Source: Parabacteroides sp. PM6-13 (lineage in GTDB: Bacteria; Bacteroidota; Bacteroidia; Bacteroidales; Tannerellaceae). Taken from it: a DNA stretch of 64,000 nt. The stretch is from contig NZ_JARXWF010000007.1 in assembly GCF_029892605.1 (NCBI RefSeq), positions 62,001-126,000 on the forward strand, read 5' to 3'. Below the pieces are notes generated by a model. It worked only from the letters and a program-made list of their open reading frames with translations. It ran no database searches and was not told the origin of the DNA. Positions 1 through 10,545 of the stretch are shown piece by piece. How positions within the stretch are numbered: position 1 is the first letter of the stretch; each line of letters begins with the position of its first letter. The position numbers and the translations under genes were made by a program.

Positions 1-1712
1 GCCTTTTGACTGCCCGATATGGGGTATTGTTTGGCATTCAAGGTGTTCTGATGAAGGCTCAACGAGATATGGAAGAGGTTATAGCGGCTGTGATCGAAGG
101 CGGTGAGGTCGGTGGTTTGCAGGTAGCGATCGTTCAGGTAGCCTACCCCCACACCGATTTCGGCCTTTGCCTTGTTCAGAAAGGGCAATCCGACCAACAG
201 TTTGGTATAGATCTCTTTTTGCCGCATAATGGCGGGCACAACATCTTCATAGAAGAGCGACTGGCTTTCCGAGAAGTTTTTGTTGGAATAAACGCCTCGC
301 AGATTCAGGTAAGAGGGCACGCGGCTTTGCAGGTAGACCCTGCCGTCGAGCATGATGCCATTGAATGAGTTACCCACCTGGAAATTTCCCTTCACCTCCG
401 AGGCTAATTGTCCCAAGAATTGATAGCCAATGCCCAGAAAGAGCTGATTGGCCTGATGGGACGACACATTACCGCCGAATCCGATGCTTACCTCTTCTTT
501 CATTTTGACATCGAGGTAGAGGTCGAATTTGTTTTCTTTCCTATTGTAGATGGCGTGTGGGATGATCTCGCGGATCTTGGAATAGGTGAGCATCTTGAAA
601 TAGGCGCGCCGGAACTCTTCCATGGAGAACTCTTTGTTGATATCGCGTTGTAGCTGTGCTTCGATATACAATTTCTGCGCATCGCTCACACCGGTGACAT
701 AGATATTCTTGAAGAGAAGAGGCGGGAGGTTCTCTTTGTAGGCTTTTCGGCGGGCGTTGACCTCGGCCAGCGGCACCTCGCGAGGCACACGTGCCTTGAT
801 CGAATCGATCAGCAACATGGTGCGGTTGTATCCTATATCCATCAGCTCTTTTGCCTTCGGGAAATCGAGTAGGTTGACATCCGGGAAACGGAAATGGATC
901 ATCATGCCCTCCTCTTCGGGCACTTGATAGTTGGTCCGTTGCATGACCATGTTTTCAAGCTGATTGGTGAGCGTTTCCGACACCTTGCCCTGGTCGGCAC
1001 CTGCTACGGCCGAACCGAATATAAAGTCGGGATTGAAATCTTCCCGCATGGGGCCTATGGGGAAATTGTCATAAATACCTCCGTCGTATAATGGTATGCT
1101 GTCTTTCCAGATAGGCTGAAAAACAAAAGGGAAGCTCATCGAGGCGCGCACGGCGTCGCCCAGGTCTCCATTGCGGAAGACAATCGCTTTTTTTGCATAA
1201 ATATCAGAAGCCACGCAGCGGAACGGCACAAAGAGGTTGTCGAAATTCCAGGCCGCTTTGGCGGTTGCCTGCGCGAAGAGTCCCATAAAAGCCTGGTTCA
1301 TCTGGATCGGATTGATTAGGCTGGTCGGGGTCAGAAAGCTGGGTTTTATCTGCAAGGAGTCCGAAAAGTCGATCGAGAAATGACCGAATTCCGGGGTAGG
1401 GTAGGGCTCCCGGAAATAATAGCTGTATTCTTCTTCTACCAGTCCCGACTGCCAATAGGAAAATTCCTTGGAGAGTAATAACTCCAACATCTCGTCGGGC
1501 GAATAGCCCATGGCGTACAGACTGCCGATGATGGATCCGATGGAGGTGCCTGTCACATAGTCGATAGGGATGTCGTTTTCTTCCAAGGCTTTAATTACGC
1601 CGATATGGGCGGCTCCTTTGGCTCCACCACCGCTCATTACCAACCCCACTCGTTGAGCCGGCAAGGTGATCGGGAACAGAAAAATAAGGAGTATGAGAAT
1701 ACTTTTTTTCAT
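1..1712 (-). CDS. patatin-like phospholipase with outer-membrane barrel part, 3' end outside window
   Basis: Probably a lipid acyl hydrolase of the outer membrane. A signal peptide ends near LPAQ (residues 1-20). The patatin domain follows, with the oxyanion loop SGGGAKG at 27-33, the nucleophile motif GTSIG at 55-59 (Ser57) and the second dyad residue Asp210 in YDGG. After about residue 310 come POTRA-like and beta-barrel-like segments, as in bacterial patatin/surface-antigen fusions (known family of roughly 700-750 residues). About 570 residues are visible and the C-terminus lies beyond base 1. The start is the Met in front of the hydrophobic signal; a minus-strand promoter match lies about 20 bp upstream. 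The substrate is unknown. Confidence 0.9.
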   Translation of the reverse strand, partial: MKKSILILLIFLFPITLPAQRVGLVMSGGGAKGAAHIGVIKALEENDIPIDYVTGTSIGSIIGSLYAMGYSPDEMLELLLSKEFSYWQSGLVEEEYSYYFREPYPTPEFGHFSIDFSDSLQIKPSFLTPTSLINPIQMNQAFMGLFAQATAKAAWNFDNLFVPFRCVASDIYAKKAIVFRNGDLGDAVRASMSFPFVFQPIWKDSIPLYDGGIYDNFPIGPMREDFNPDFIFGSAVAGADQGKVSETLTNQLENMVMQRTNYQVPEEEGMMIHFRFPDVNLLDFPKAKELMDIGYNRTMLLIDSIKARVPREVPLAEVNARRKAYKENLPPLLFKNIYVTGVSDAQKLYIEAQLQRDINKEFSMEEFRRAYFKMLTYSKIREIIPHAIYNRKENKFDLYLDVKMKEEVSIGFGGNVSSHQANQLFLGIGYQFLGQLASEVKGNFQVGNSFNGIMLDGRVYLQSRVPSYLNLRGVYSNKNFSESQSLFYEDVVPAIMRQKEIYTKLLVGLPFLNKAKAEIGVGVGYLNDRYLQTTDLTAFDHSRYNLFHISLSLHQNTLNAKQYPISGSQK

Positions 1713-1733
1713 ATAAATGGCACTGCTTACATA

Positions 1734-1764
1734 CAAAAATAGGTCTATTTTCAATACATACAAT
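1734..1764 (-). promoter_or_regulatory. predicted promoter of the patatin gene
   Basis: Read on the minus strand, TATTTTTG (1734-1741) fits the -7 consensus TAnnTTTG. The tetramer at 1761-1764 matches the -33 TTTG in three of four bases at a 19-bp spacing. The implied transcript start lies about 15 nt before the ATG. Confidence 0.5.
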
Positions 1765-1821
1765 AAACTTATAGCTTAAAATAAAAACAATCGCTTGGAA
1801 TGAAAAGTTTTCTTTTTTTTA

Positions 1822-1829
1822 TAGTTTTG
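1822..1829 (+). promoter_or_regulatory. predicted -7 element for the serine hydrolase gene
   Basis: TAGTTTTG matches TAnnTTTG and lies 28 bp before the ATG at 1858. No -33 TTTG is seen at the usual 19-21 bp spacing; the nearest candidate is 23 bp away. Confidence 0.4.
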
Positions 1830-1857
1830 TGAGAAATCATTCTAATCCGAAAATGTT

Positions 1858-3099
1858 ATGAAGAGATCTTTATTCAGTATGTTATGTGTGGTGTGCCTGT
1901 TGACGGGCATCGGTCGTGGGGAAGCTATCGCCCAGACGTTTAAGTATTCACCTGATTATAAAGCTATCCGGGTGGATAAGTCGCGGTTGGATCGTGTTGA
2001 TCGACTGCTTCAGGAGTATGTCGACCAGGGGGTTATTCCGCATGCGTTGACTTTTGTGGCTAAAAACGGACAGGTGGTTCACCATAAAGCCTTTGGCTGG
2101 CGGGATGTGGAACAGCAGATCCCTTTGCAGAAAGATGATATCTTCCGGATGTATTCCCAGACAAAAGCGATCACCTCGGTGGCGCTCTTGATTTTGTTTG
2201 AACAGGGGAAATTTCAATTAGACGATCCGGTGGTGAAGTATATTCCGGAGATGACCGACCAGGTGATCGAGCGACGGATCAGCGATACGAAAATCGACAC
2301 CCGTACGGTGCGCCAACCGGTGACCATACGCCACCTGTTGAGCCATTCGTCGGGTGTGAATCCGCAGCGCGGTATGATGAAGAGCGATTATCCGACGCTG
2401 GCGGAATATGTGAAAGACCTGGTGAAATGTCCGCTGTTGTTTGAGCCGGGCACAAACTGGAACTACAACCCCGCTTCGAATGTATGCGGCTATCTGGTGG
2501 AGTATTTCTCGGGAAAGCCTTTGCAGGATTTTGTGCGCGAAGAGGTGTTGGAGCCCCTGGGCATAAAAGATATGGCCTATTTCTATGACGAATCCTATCG
2601 GGAGCGTTTTGTGACGATCTATCGCGCCAATGAGGCGGGCAAAATGGAACCGACCGAGATGTGGAGCGGGAAGAATCCTTTCGGCGAGGATCGTCGTTAC
2701 GCAGGTGGCTCCAGTGGCTTGAGCGGAACGATTGAAGGCTATGCCCGTTTTTGCCAGATGATACTCAATTACGGGGTGTTCAACGGAAAGCGTATCTTAG
2801 GACGCCATACGGTGGAAATGATGAAGGAAAACCAACTGCCCTATCCCAATAGCGGTGGTGCCGATTTCCAGTTTGGCTTGGCTTTCCAGATTCATCCCGA
2901 AAATCCGGTGGAGCGTAAAGCAATCAGTAATTTCACGCCTATGGTATCGCCCGGAGCACTCTCCTGGGGAGGTATGGCCAATACCGATTACATCATAGAT
3001 CATAAAGAAGATATGATTATCCTCCTGTACACCAACCGTATTCCTGATACGAAAGTATGGGAGAAATTCCTGAATACTGTTTATCAGGCGTTGGAATAA
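1858..3099 (+). CDS. secreted serine hydrolase, beta-lactamase class C / PBP-like fold
   Basis: A 413-residue exported protein of the beta-lactamase (PF00144) superfamily, which includes esterases, D-aminopeptidases and class C enzymes. The signal peptide ends near residue 26 (EAIAQ). The nucleophile motif SxxK is S100-Q-T-K103, and the tyrosine motif is in NYNPAS around residue 202. A glycine-rich GGMANTDY segment near 370 stands where the third motif is expected. It probably acts on an ester, amide or D-peptide substrate in the periplasm or at the surface. True beta-lactamase activity cannot be inferred. It is monocistronic, convergent with the next gene, with a long inverted repeat between the two stop codons. 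Confidence 0.9.
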   Translation: MKRSLFSMLCVVCLLTGIGRGEAIAQTFKYSPDYKAIRVDKSRLDRVDRLLQEYVDQGVIPHALTFVAKNGQVVHHKAFGWRDVEQQIPLQKDDIFRMYSQTKAITSVALLILFEQGKFQLDDPVVKYIPEMTDQVIERRISDTKIDTRTVRQPVTIRHLLSHSSGVNPQRGMMKSDYPTLAEYVKDLVKCPLLFEPGTNWNYNPASNVCGYLVEYFSGKPLQDFVREEVLEPLGIKDMAYFYDESYRERFVTIYRANEAGKMEPTEMWSGKNPFGEDRRYAGGSSGLSGTIEGYARFCQMILNYGVFNGKRILGRHTVEMMKENQLPYPNSGGADFQFGLAFQIHPENPVERKAISNFTPMVSPGALSWGGMANTDYIIDHKEDMIILLYTNRIPDTKVWEKFLNTVYQALE

Positions 3100-3129
3100 G
3101 AGAATGACGGAACTGACTCAAAGGTTTGG

Positions 3130-3223
3130 CATAAATTAAAACACGGAGGCACGGAGAAACAGAGTCTTTTATTATCAAAGAATTAAAAACTCTGTTTCTC
3201 CGTGCCTCTGTGTTTAATTTATG
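3130..3223. repeat. 35-bp inverted repeat between convergent genes
   Basis: The arms at 3130-3165 and 3190-3223 pair over about 35 bp with one mismatch and one bulge, around a 24-nt AT-rich loop. The arms carry the phrase CACGGAGGCACGGAG. The element sits between the stop codons at 3099 and 3269, so it probably serves as a two-way terminator. Its length and wording suggest a dispersed palindromic repeat recruited for that role. Confidence 0.8.
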
Positions 3224-3268
3224 AAACAGATAGCTTTTGGGTCAATTCCTATAGCTTCGGTAGATGCT

Positions 3269-3778
3269 TTATTGATGCCATTGGGTGATGGCATAGCTAT
3301 TGAGTCCAAATAGTCTTTTCACTTCCCAGTGGCTTTCTGTTGTTTGTTTCTCATACTGTGCGTAGGCAAGTAAGTTGGCATCGGCATTGTATTGATAAAC
3401 CGCCTTTTCACTTGGAGCGTCAAAAGCTTGTATTGTTTTGTTCCACAAGGCGTAGTTTAAGGTGGCAACGTTTAAGACCTCATCGTAGGCATAGGTGATC
3501 AGATACCAATTCTCCCAAACGCCGGTTTGATGGTTCCAACGTGAGGCGCGACAGGAAGCACGCAATCCCTGGTCGGTATAGGTGTAGTCGTAGCGCAGAT
3601 GACGTTTATAAGCGCCTGTCTCTGTCTGTTTGCATACCTCTTTCGAGGCGATTTGCCCCTCTACTGTGGTGGTGCTGTAAAGAAACTTCGGAAGAGATTC
3701 CGTCTTTGCTGATAGGGTGGAGCTACTGATGGTAAGTAACACAGATACTAATGCGATGGTAAATACTGACTTTTTCAT
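3269..3778 (-). CDS. small secreted protein, DUF3836-like
   Basis: A 169-residue protein with a clear signal peptide (MKKSVFTIALVSVLL to about LSAK, residue 25). The mature part is rich in Tyr, Trp and Thr and has short beta-prone segments of the form YDYTYTDQG and LITYAYDE, resembling the DUF3836 family of secreted proteins from Bacteroides and Parabacteroides. No catalytic motif is visible. It stands alone on the minus strand, with a small hairpin upstream. The family assignment is from recognition of overall pattern and is moderately sure; the function is unknown. Confidence 0.7.
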   Translation of the reverse strand: MKKSVFTIALVSVLLTISSSTLSAKTESLPKFLYSTTTVEGQIASKEVCKQTETGAYKRHLRYDYTYTDQGLRASCRASRWNHQTGVWENWYLITYAYDEVLNVATLNYALWNKTIQAFDAPSEKAVYQYNADANLLAYAQYEKQTTESHWEVKRLFGLNSYAITQWHQ

Positions 3779-3839
3779 GACTTTATTTTTTTAATTGTTA
3801 GTTGATTTCTTGTTTGTTTTTAGATATGCCGGTGGCTTG

Positions 3840-3860
3840 TCGGGCAAAATAGTTGCCCGA
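3840..3860. repeat. small hairpin TCGGGCA / TGCCCGA
   Basis: Two perfectly complementary 7-bp arms are separated by 7 nt. The hairpin lies upstream of the DUF3836-like gene and downstream of the small Cro-type regulator, both on the minus strand. No T-run follows in either direction, so it may be an operator or a weak transcript-end structure. Confidence 0.4.
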
Positions 3861-3920
3861 TACTGAAAGATTATTTATGATGAATTTGGCCGATGAAACG
3901 ACCTTCTGAAGGCTTATTGC

Positions 3921-4133
3921 TTATTCGTCGTCTTTCCTAAACTCTAAGATATCAGCTGGTTGGCAGTCGAGCTCCTGGCAGATAGCTTCGAGGGTGGAGA
4001 AACGGATCGCTTTGGCTTTGCCCGTTTTCAGGATCGAGAGGTTGGCCGGCGTGATGTCAATGCGTTCGGCGAGTTCGCCCAAAGAGATCTTGCGCTTGGC
4101 CATCATAACATCCAAATTGACAATAATACTCAT
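3921..4133 (-). CDS. small Cro/YozG-type HTH transcriptional regulator
   Basis: A 70-residue protein made almost entirely of one helix-turn-helix domain: a KISLGELAERIDIT helix pair, the recognition helix PANLSILKTGKAKAIRF, then LEAICQELDCQPADILEF. This is the typical form of the YozG/HTH_26 family. The start at 4133 lies 10 bp after the stop of the DUF2975 gene, so the two are cotranscribed. In many bacteria these two families occur together, and the regulator presumably controls its own operon. The target is unknown. Confidence 0.88.
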   Translation of the reverse strand: MSIIVNLDVMMAKRKISLGELAERIDITPANLSILKTGKAKAIRFSTLEAICQELDCQPADILEFRKDDE

Positions 4134-4143
4134 GGTGTTTTGA

Positions 4144-4770
4144 TTAAATAGTTAGTTCTTGTTCTTCCCGTAATCTCAGCCCGATGGCAAACACTTCCGC
4201 AATCAATAAAGCCGATAATCCCAGGATAAAATAAAGAAAGCTGAACGACTCATCGCCAATGGTTCGGTAGCCTTCTATTTCAATCAGCCGGTCAACCAAT
4301 ATTTTGCTGTAGATAAAGTTGCCGAAATCCAAGACAAAGACCACCAATAGGCCTATTCCCATATAGCGGATGCGTTTCACATTGATCCAGTCGAAAACGA
4401 TAGAGCGGTTTACGGCGACAACTATTTTTATAAAATAGACGGCAATCATAATGATGGTCCCTATGAGAATGAAGGCGCTGATGGTTTCAAACGTTAGGAA
4501 AAGGCTGTCGGGTGCCATACTAAGTGTAGCCGAACGGATATTTGCCGGTATGACCTCGCCCGTTTTTTCGTTTATCAACTGACCAACTGTCGAGCCCGAA
4601 ACCTCCGGTGTCAGATGTACGTCCAGAAACATAACATGCTCTGTTGGATTCGAGTCGTGTGAGTTCCATCCATCCATAAAACCTCTTACAAAGCTTGTTC
4701 CCAAAAATCCGCTTTGCATGCCGAAGGCAAAAATGATCACAAATGTGATAACGAGTAGTCTCTTTTTCAT
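4144..4770 (-). CDS. DUF2975 family four-helix membrane protein
   Basis: A 208-residue inner-membrane protein with predicted transmembrane segments at about 5-27, 95-118, 134-155 and 176-198. An extracytoplasmic loop of roughly 65 residues lies between the first two. The C-terminal tail GLRLREEQELTI is the hallmark ending of DUF2975 proteins. It is the first gene of a two-gene operon with the Cro/YozG regulator, a pairing conserved across phyla. The biochemical role is unknown; a membrane partner that modulates the regulator is a reasonable guess, not shown by the sequence. Confidence 0.85.
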   Translation of the reverse strand: MKKRLLVITFVIIFAFGMQSGFLGTSFVRGFMDGWNSHDSNPTEHVMFLDVHLTPEVSGSTVGQLINEKTGEVIPANIRSATLSMAPDSLFLTFETISAFILIGTIIMIAVYFIKIVVAVNRSIVFDWINVKRIRYMGIGLLVVFVLDFGNFIYSKILVDRLIEIEGYRTIGDESFSFLYFILGLSALLIAEVFAIGLRLREEQELTI

Positions 4771-5051
4771 CTCTTTTCAATATTTATTAGTTGTTAATCA
4801 TGCGTTATTTATCGTTATTCGATATGCAAATAAAGAGACTATTTTTGACACCACCAAACTTTTCTCGATATTATTTTATCGAAAAACGATATATTTTTAT
4901 TCAGAAACGAGAGAAACCGTTCTACAAGCGGTTTTCGGGAGTCTGCTTGGGTTGGATTCTTTTTGTAAAGAGAGCTTTTTCTTTCTAAAAATGTATCCCG
5001 GAACCTCTTTTCTTATCATATAAATGCATATATTCGCTGTAAATATGTGTG

Positions 5052-6023
5052 ATGTCCATGGAAAACAATTTTAACAGGCTATTGCTCGAAGCCATTGAAG
5101 GAAAAACATCTAAGCAACAGAAGACGAAAACGGCGACACTAATTGCCGATATTCTTTGTATTGACAAGGCGGCCGCTTACCGTCGTATGCGCGGAGAGGT
5201 TTCTTTCACCTTGCATGAGAGCATTTTGTTAGCCGGTAAGTTGAATATTTCTCTTGACGACATTGTTTTGAAGCTGTCCAATAAGAACGAAGGTCCTAAA
5301 ATGACCTCTCATTATCCTCAGCAGCTAAAGATGGGACTTCAGGAGCCCTGGCATATAGAACAAGACAAACAATTTCTGGAAACGTTGACGCAGCAGCCTT
5401 ATTCGGAGATGGGTGTGGCATTAGGCAATATATCTTCGTCGCTTCATTTTTACTATGAATACCTTGCCCGTTTTTATCTATTGAAATACAAATACCATCT
5501 TGGCGATATCCAACCTTTTTCCTGCGTCAAGGAAGCTCCTCTTCAGGTCGAATACCGGCAAGAGTTCTATCATTTATACCGGAAGATGTCCTATACCTAT
5601 TATATATGGGACAGCTTGATTACGACCAGCGTCACGGATGATATCCGTTATTTTCATCATATAGGTTTGATCACCCGGGAAGAGGTAGAATTACTGAAAG
5701 AAGATTTGCATCTGTTTTTTCGCCATATGCGCAAACTGGCCGATCTGGGCTACTATCCCGATACGGGGAATAAATTTGAGCTTTATATCTCCGATACACA
5801 TATCGATGTGACCTATGCCTATATGTGGACTGAGAAGATAGAGGTAAGCATGTTCACTTCTTTCGTGATTCTTACCACCTCCTCCCTTGAAAAGATGCCC
5901 TTTGATAATGTGAGCAGTTGGATTAAATCGCTTAAGCGAAGTGCTGTTCAGATCTCTGTCACGAACGAGAAAGAACGGATTGCCTTCTTTAATGCCCAGC
6001 ATGCGATTGTAGATACATTGTAA
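5052..6023 (+). CDS. HTH-domain regulator with uncharacterised C-terminal domain
   Basis: About 323 residues. The N-terminal 75 residues look like a degenerate helix-turn-helix (KTATLIADILCIDKAAAYRR followed by FTLHESILLAGKLNISLDDI), typical of a Bacteroidales family whose DNA-binding head precedes a long alpha-helical region. Residues 100-323 are rich in aromatic residues, have no transmembrane segment and match no enzyme I recognise. Three in-frame starts lie close together: GTG 5049, ATG 5052 and ATG 5058. I chose 5052, but 5058 is equally possible because no ribosome binding site decides it. It is transcribed alone and convergent with the DUF4251 gene 6 bp away. The ligand and targets are unknown. 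Confidence 0.75.
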   Translation: MSMENNFNRLLLEAIEGKTSKQQKTKTATLIADILCIDKAAAYRRMRGEVSFTLHESILLAGKLNISLDDIVLKLSNKNEGPKMTSHYPQQLKMGLQEPWHIEQDKQFLETLTQQPYSEMGVALGNISSSLHFYYEYLARFYLLKYKYHLGDIQPFSCVKEAPLQVEYRQEFYHLYRKMSYTYYIWDSLITTSVTDDIRYFHHIGLITREEVELLKEDLHLFFRHMRKLADLGYYPDTGNKFELYISDTHIDVTYAYMWTEKIEVSMFTSFVILTTSSLEKMPFDNVSSWIKSLKRSAVQISVTNEKERIAFFNAQHAIVDTL

Positions 6024-6029
6024 TTCTCT

Positions 6030-6542
6030 TTACTCCGCAACAGTCTCTTTTTTGTTGAGTTGCAGTTCGCCATTGAAGGAAATGCCTTGGCGGTTTATTG
6101 ACTGAACCTGGATAGAAGTATTGCCATTTTTGAATACCTTTACATGAAAGGTATGGCTGTCTTCCGATGTTTTGGCCTTGAACGAAATATCTGCATTTCC
6201 TTTTTTGTCGTACTTCAAATTCTTGTCGGTTATCGTTGTATTGAAAATTAATCCTTCGCCTCCACCGTAAGGCACACTATAGGCTCTTCCGAAATAAGGC
6301 AAATGAGAGATTACCGAATCGCCCGCTAACCTGAGGGAGTAGGGGCCGGTTAAGTGAACAGCCCGCCCCGACATAGGCAATGCCCTGTCGACCTCTATCG
6401 TAAACGAACCGCTTTCCACCAATTCTTTTACCTCTTTGGCCAAGGCCTCTTTCTTTTCTTTTTTGCTTTGTGCAAACAAGGGGTGCGTGCCTCCTACCAA
6501 TAGGGCAAACCCCAATAGCATCATAAATCTACACTTTTTCAT
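6030..6542 (-). CDS. DUF4251 domain secreted protein
   Basis: A 170-residue protein with a signal peptide (MKKCRFMMLLGFALLVGG to about FAQ, residue 25), a lysine/glutamate-rich helix (KKEKKEALAKEVKELV), then a beta-rich DUF4251 domain containing GGGEGLIFNTTITDKNL. I start it at the Met at 6542, which opens the signal peptide. An upstream in-frame ATG at 6566 would add eight residues (MVHVKKRP) with no signal character. It follows the M23 peptidase gene by 29 bp and is probably cotranscribed, which suggests an envelope role. The function of DUF4251 is unknown. Confidence 0.85.
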   Translation of the reverse strand: MKKCRFMMLLGFALLVGGTHPLFAQSKKEKKEALAKEVKELVESGSFTIEVDRALPMSGRAVHLTGPYSLRLAGDSVISHLPYFGRAYSVPYGGGEGLIFNTTITDKNLKYDKKGNADISFKAKTSEDSHTFHVKVFKNGNTSIQVQSINRQGISFNGELQLNKKETVAE

Positions 6543-6571
6543 AGGTCTTTTTTTTACATGAACCAAAAGGT

Positions 6572-7363
6572 CTATCTAAAGACCAAATGGAAAGGAAAGG
6601 GATCCACTGCTTTTACAACAATAGACGAACCCTTTTTTATACATAACAAATTTTGGGGTTGAAGAGTTTTCGTTGTGAAATCGAAAACGAGCGACGGGTT
6701 AAAATGCTGTCCGTTGATACGTGTCTCAAAATGCAGGTGTTCGGTTGTTGCCCGTCCGGTACGGCCTGTCAACGCAACAGGATATCCGGCTTTCACTACG
6801 TCACCTGATTTGACCAGATTCTTCGAGTTATGGCTGTAAACCGTCTCCAGTCCATTGTAATGGCGAACAACCACCACATTGCCATAAGCGGCATAGGGTT
6901 GAGCCATACGAACCACGCCGTCGAAAGCCGCTACAATGGTATCGTGGGCACAGGTTTTCAAGTCGACGCCGGAATGGCTACTTCGCTTTCCCGCATAGGG
7001 AGAGATCACTTTGGCACCTGGCAGGGGAAAAGCGTAATCATTTTCCGAGAGAAAAGCTAGGTCGATTATCTCCGTATCGGAATTACAAAAAAGCAGGCAA
7101 TCCTGCGAACGCACATGATGCGTGTCGTAGTAGGTAAAATCCAGCGTGATTCTTTTGCGAGGCGTCAAATCGATCTGCTTCCATTCCGGTTCGGGTATGT
7201 AGAAGTTAAATGCGGAAACAGATGGCAGATCCAGTCCGTCAAGGGAAGGGAAAAATAGGGTGGGCGCATGATCGGCATACCGGGGAGCGTGGCACGAGAC
7301 ACTTCCCCCCAGAAAAAACAGTAATAATAAGACAACAAACAGATGGCTGCTTCTTCCCGACAT
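6572..7363 (-). CDS. M23 (LytM-type) metallopeptidase lipoprotein
   Basis: A 263-residue predicted lipoprotein (lipobox GSVSC, Cys24). Its M23 zinc site is complete: H130 and D134 in HSGVD, H178 in YSHNS and H211 in HLHFE. Such enzymes cut peptidoglycan cross-bridges or regulate amidases; the intact site suggests real endopeptidase activity. I moved the start from the longest frame (7444) to 7363, where the lipoprotein signal begins, and a minus-strand TACCTTTG box lies 26 bp upstream. It is the first gene of the operon with the DUF4251 gene and divergent from ligA. Confidence 0.9.
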   Translation of the reverse strand: MSGRSSHLFVVLLLLFFLGGSVSCHAPRYADHAPTLFFPSLDGLDLPSVSAFNFYIPEPEWKQIDLTPRKRITLDFTYYDTHHVRSQDCLLFCNSDTEIIDLAFLSENDYAFPLPGAKVISPYAGKRSSHSGVDLKTCAHDTIVAAFDGVVRMAQPYAAYGNVVVVRHYNGLETVYSHNSKNLVKSGDVVKAGYPVALTGRTGRATTEHLHFETRINGQHFNPSLVFDFTTKTLQPQNLLCIKKGSSIVVKAVDPFPFHLVFR

Positions 7364-7388
7364 AATATATAATAGAATTAGGAGGTTC

Positions 7389-7420
7389 AAAGGTAAGGAG
7401 TAAGCCTCGAAATAACGAAA
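7389..7420 (-). promoter_or_regulatory. predicted promoter of the M23-DUF4251 operon
   Basis: On the minus strand TACCTTTG (7389-7396) fits TAnnTTTG exactly. A three-of-four match to the -33 TTTG lies at 7417-7420 with a 20-bp spacer. Its position supports the start at 7363, with a leader of about 20 nt. Confidence 0.5.
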
Positions 7421-7452
7421 CAAATCCGTTAAAATTCCTCCCAAATCGTTTT

Positions 7453-7483
7453 TTTGCCTTGTCTTCGACTTTCACTATATTTG
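7453..7483 (+). promoter_or_regulatory. predicted ligA promoter, full consensus
   Basis: TTTG at 7453-7456, 19 bp, then TATATTTG at 7476-7483: a complete match to the Bacteroidetes -33/-7 consensus. Transcription would begin near 7490. That leaves only about 13 nt before the ATG at 7503 but 28 nt before the ATG at 7518, which favours 7518 as the ligA start. Confidence 0.7.
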
Positions 7484-7490
7484 TATCTAA

Positions 7491-9518
<2,028 letters not shown>

Positions 9519-9564
9519 AGCGTTTGGGAGACGGCAGGTCCTTTGATCCAAAATCTCCCCCACT

Positions 9565-9599
9565 TTTGATGAAGAACTCAGCTTTATTGCTTATTTTTG
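9565..9599 (+). promoter_or_regulatory. predicted dapA promoter
   Basis: TATTTTTG (9592-9599) matches the -7 consensus and TTTG lies at 9565-9568. The 23-bp spacer is slightly longer than usual. The distance to the dapA ATG is 32 bp. Confidence 0.45.
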
Positions 9600-9631
9600 C
9601 CAAGTAAAACTACAAAAGGAAGACTTTCCCT

Positions 9632-10525
9632 ATGGCAGATATAAACTTAAAAGGGATGGGTGTCGCGTTGATTACCCCATTCAAAGAAGATGATAGTGTG
9701 GATTATGATGCATTGGGTCGTCTGGTTGACTATCAACTACAGAACGGCACCGATTACCTGGTCGTATTGGGCACGACAGCCGAAACCCCTACATTGACAG
9801 AAGAAGAAAAAAAGAAAATTGTCAATCTGGTCGTTACCCGCGTGCGTGGTCGTATCCCCATTGTATTAGGAGTCGGTGGCAACTGTACACGCGCCATTGT
9901 AGAGACATTGAAAAACGATGATTTCGAAGGGATCGATGCTATCCTTTCCGTGGTTCCTTACTATAACAAACCCTCTCAGGAAGGTATTTACCAACATTAT
10001 GGCGCTATTGCCAAAGCCACCCGTTTGCCGATTATACTTTATAATGTGCCGGGACGTACGGGCGTAAATATGACAGCAGCTACGACATTGCGCCTGGCTC
10101 GCGAGTTCGACAATGTGGTGGCCGTTAAAGAGGCATCCGGCAATATCACCCAGATGGATGATATCATCAAGAACAAACCGGAGAATTTCCATGTGATCTC
10201 AGGAGACGATGGCATCACTTTCCCGTTGGTCACCTTAGGGGCAGTAGGTGTTATCTCCGTGATCGGAAACGCTTTCCCGCGGGAGTTTAGCCGCATGGTG
10301 CGCCTCTCTTTAGCGGGCGATTACGCGAGTGCCCGTACCATCCATCACAGCTTTACGGAACTGTTCGACCTCTTATTTGTCGATGGCAACCCCGCCGGCG
10401 TAAAATGTATGCTGCACATGATGGGATACATCAAAAACAAACTGCGCCTGCCATTGGTGCCTACCCGCATCGATACGTTTGAAAAGATACGGAACGTATT
10501 GCAGCAACTGAATATCAAATGTTAG
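9632..10525 (+). CDS. dapA: 4-hydroxy-tetrahydrodipicolinate synthase DapA
   Basis: Condenses pyruvate with aspartate semialdehyde in the lysine / diaminopimelate pathway, supplying peptidoglycan precursor. The 297-residue TIM barrel shows the Schiff-base Lys166 in AVKEASGN, the proton-relay Tyr137 in ILYNVPGRTG and the PYYNKP motif near residue 110. Length is normal for the family. A purine-rich AAAGGAAG lies upstream of the ATG. It has its own predicted promoter and a strong two-way terminator, so it appears monocistronic. The reading frame is intact and the assignment is secure. Confidence 0.98.
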   Translation: MADINLKGMGVALITPFKEDDSVDYDALGRLVDYQLQNGTDYLVVLGTTAETPTLTEEEKKKIVNLVVTRVRGRIPIVLGVGGNCTRAIVETLKNDDFEGIDAILSVVPYYNKPSQEGIYQHYGAIAKATRLPIILYNVPGRTGVNMTAATTLRLAREFDNVVAVKEASGNITQMDDIIKNKPENFHVISGDDGITFPLVTLGAVGVISVIGNAFPREFSRMVRLSLAGDYASARTIHHSFTELFDLLFVDGNPAGVKCMLHMMGYIKNKLRLPLVPTRIDTFEKIRNVLQQLNIKC

Positions 10526-10545
10526 ATTAATCCCTACGAACCAAT

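Noticed and set aside
1858-3099. True antibiotic-inactivating beta-lactamase
   Set aside because: The SxxK and Tyr motifs are shared by esterases and peptidases of the same fold; nothing specific to class C beta-lactamases is decisive.
4718-5023. Open frame of 101 codons on the plus strand between DUF2975 and the HTH gene
   Set aside because: It overlaps the DUF2975 gene in antisense, is rich in Phe/Ile/Tyr as expected from AT-rich DNA, and has no signal, family motif or promoter of its own.
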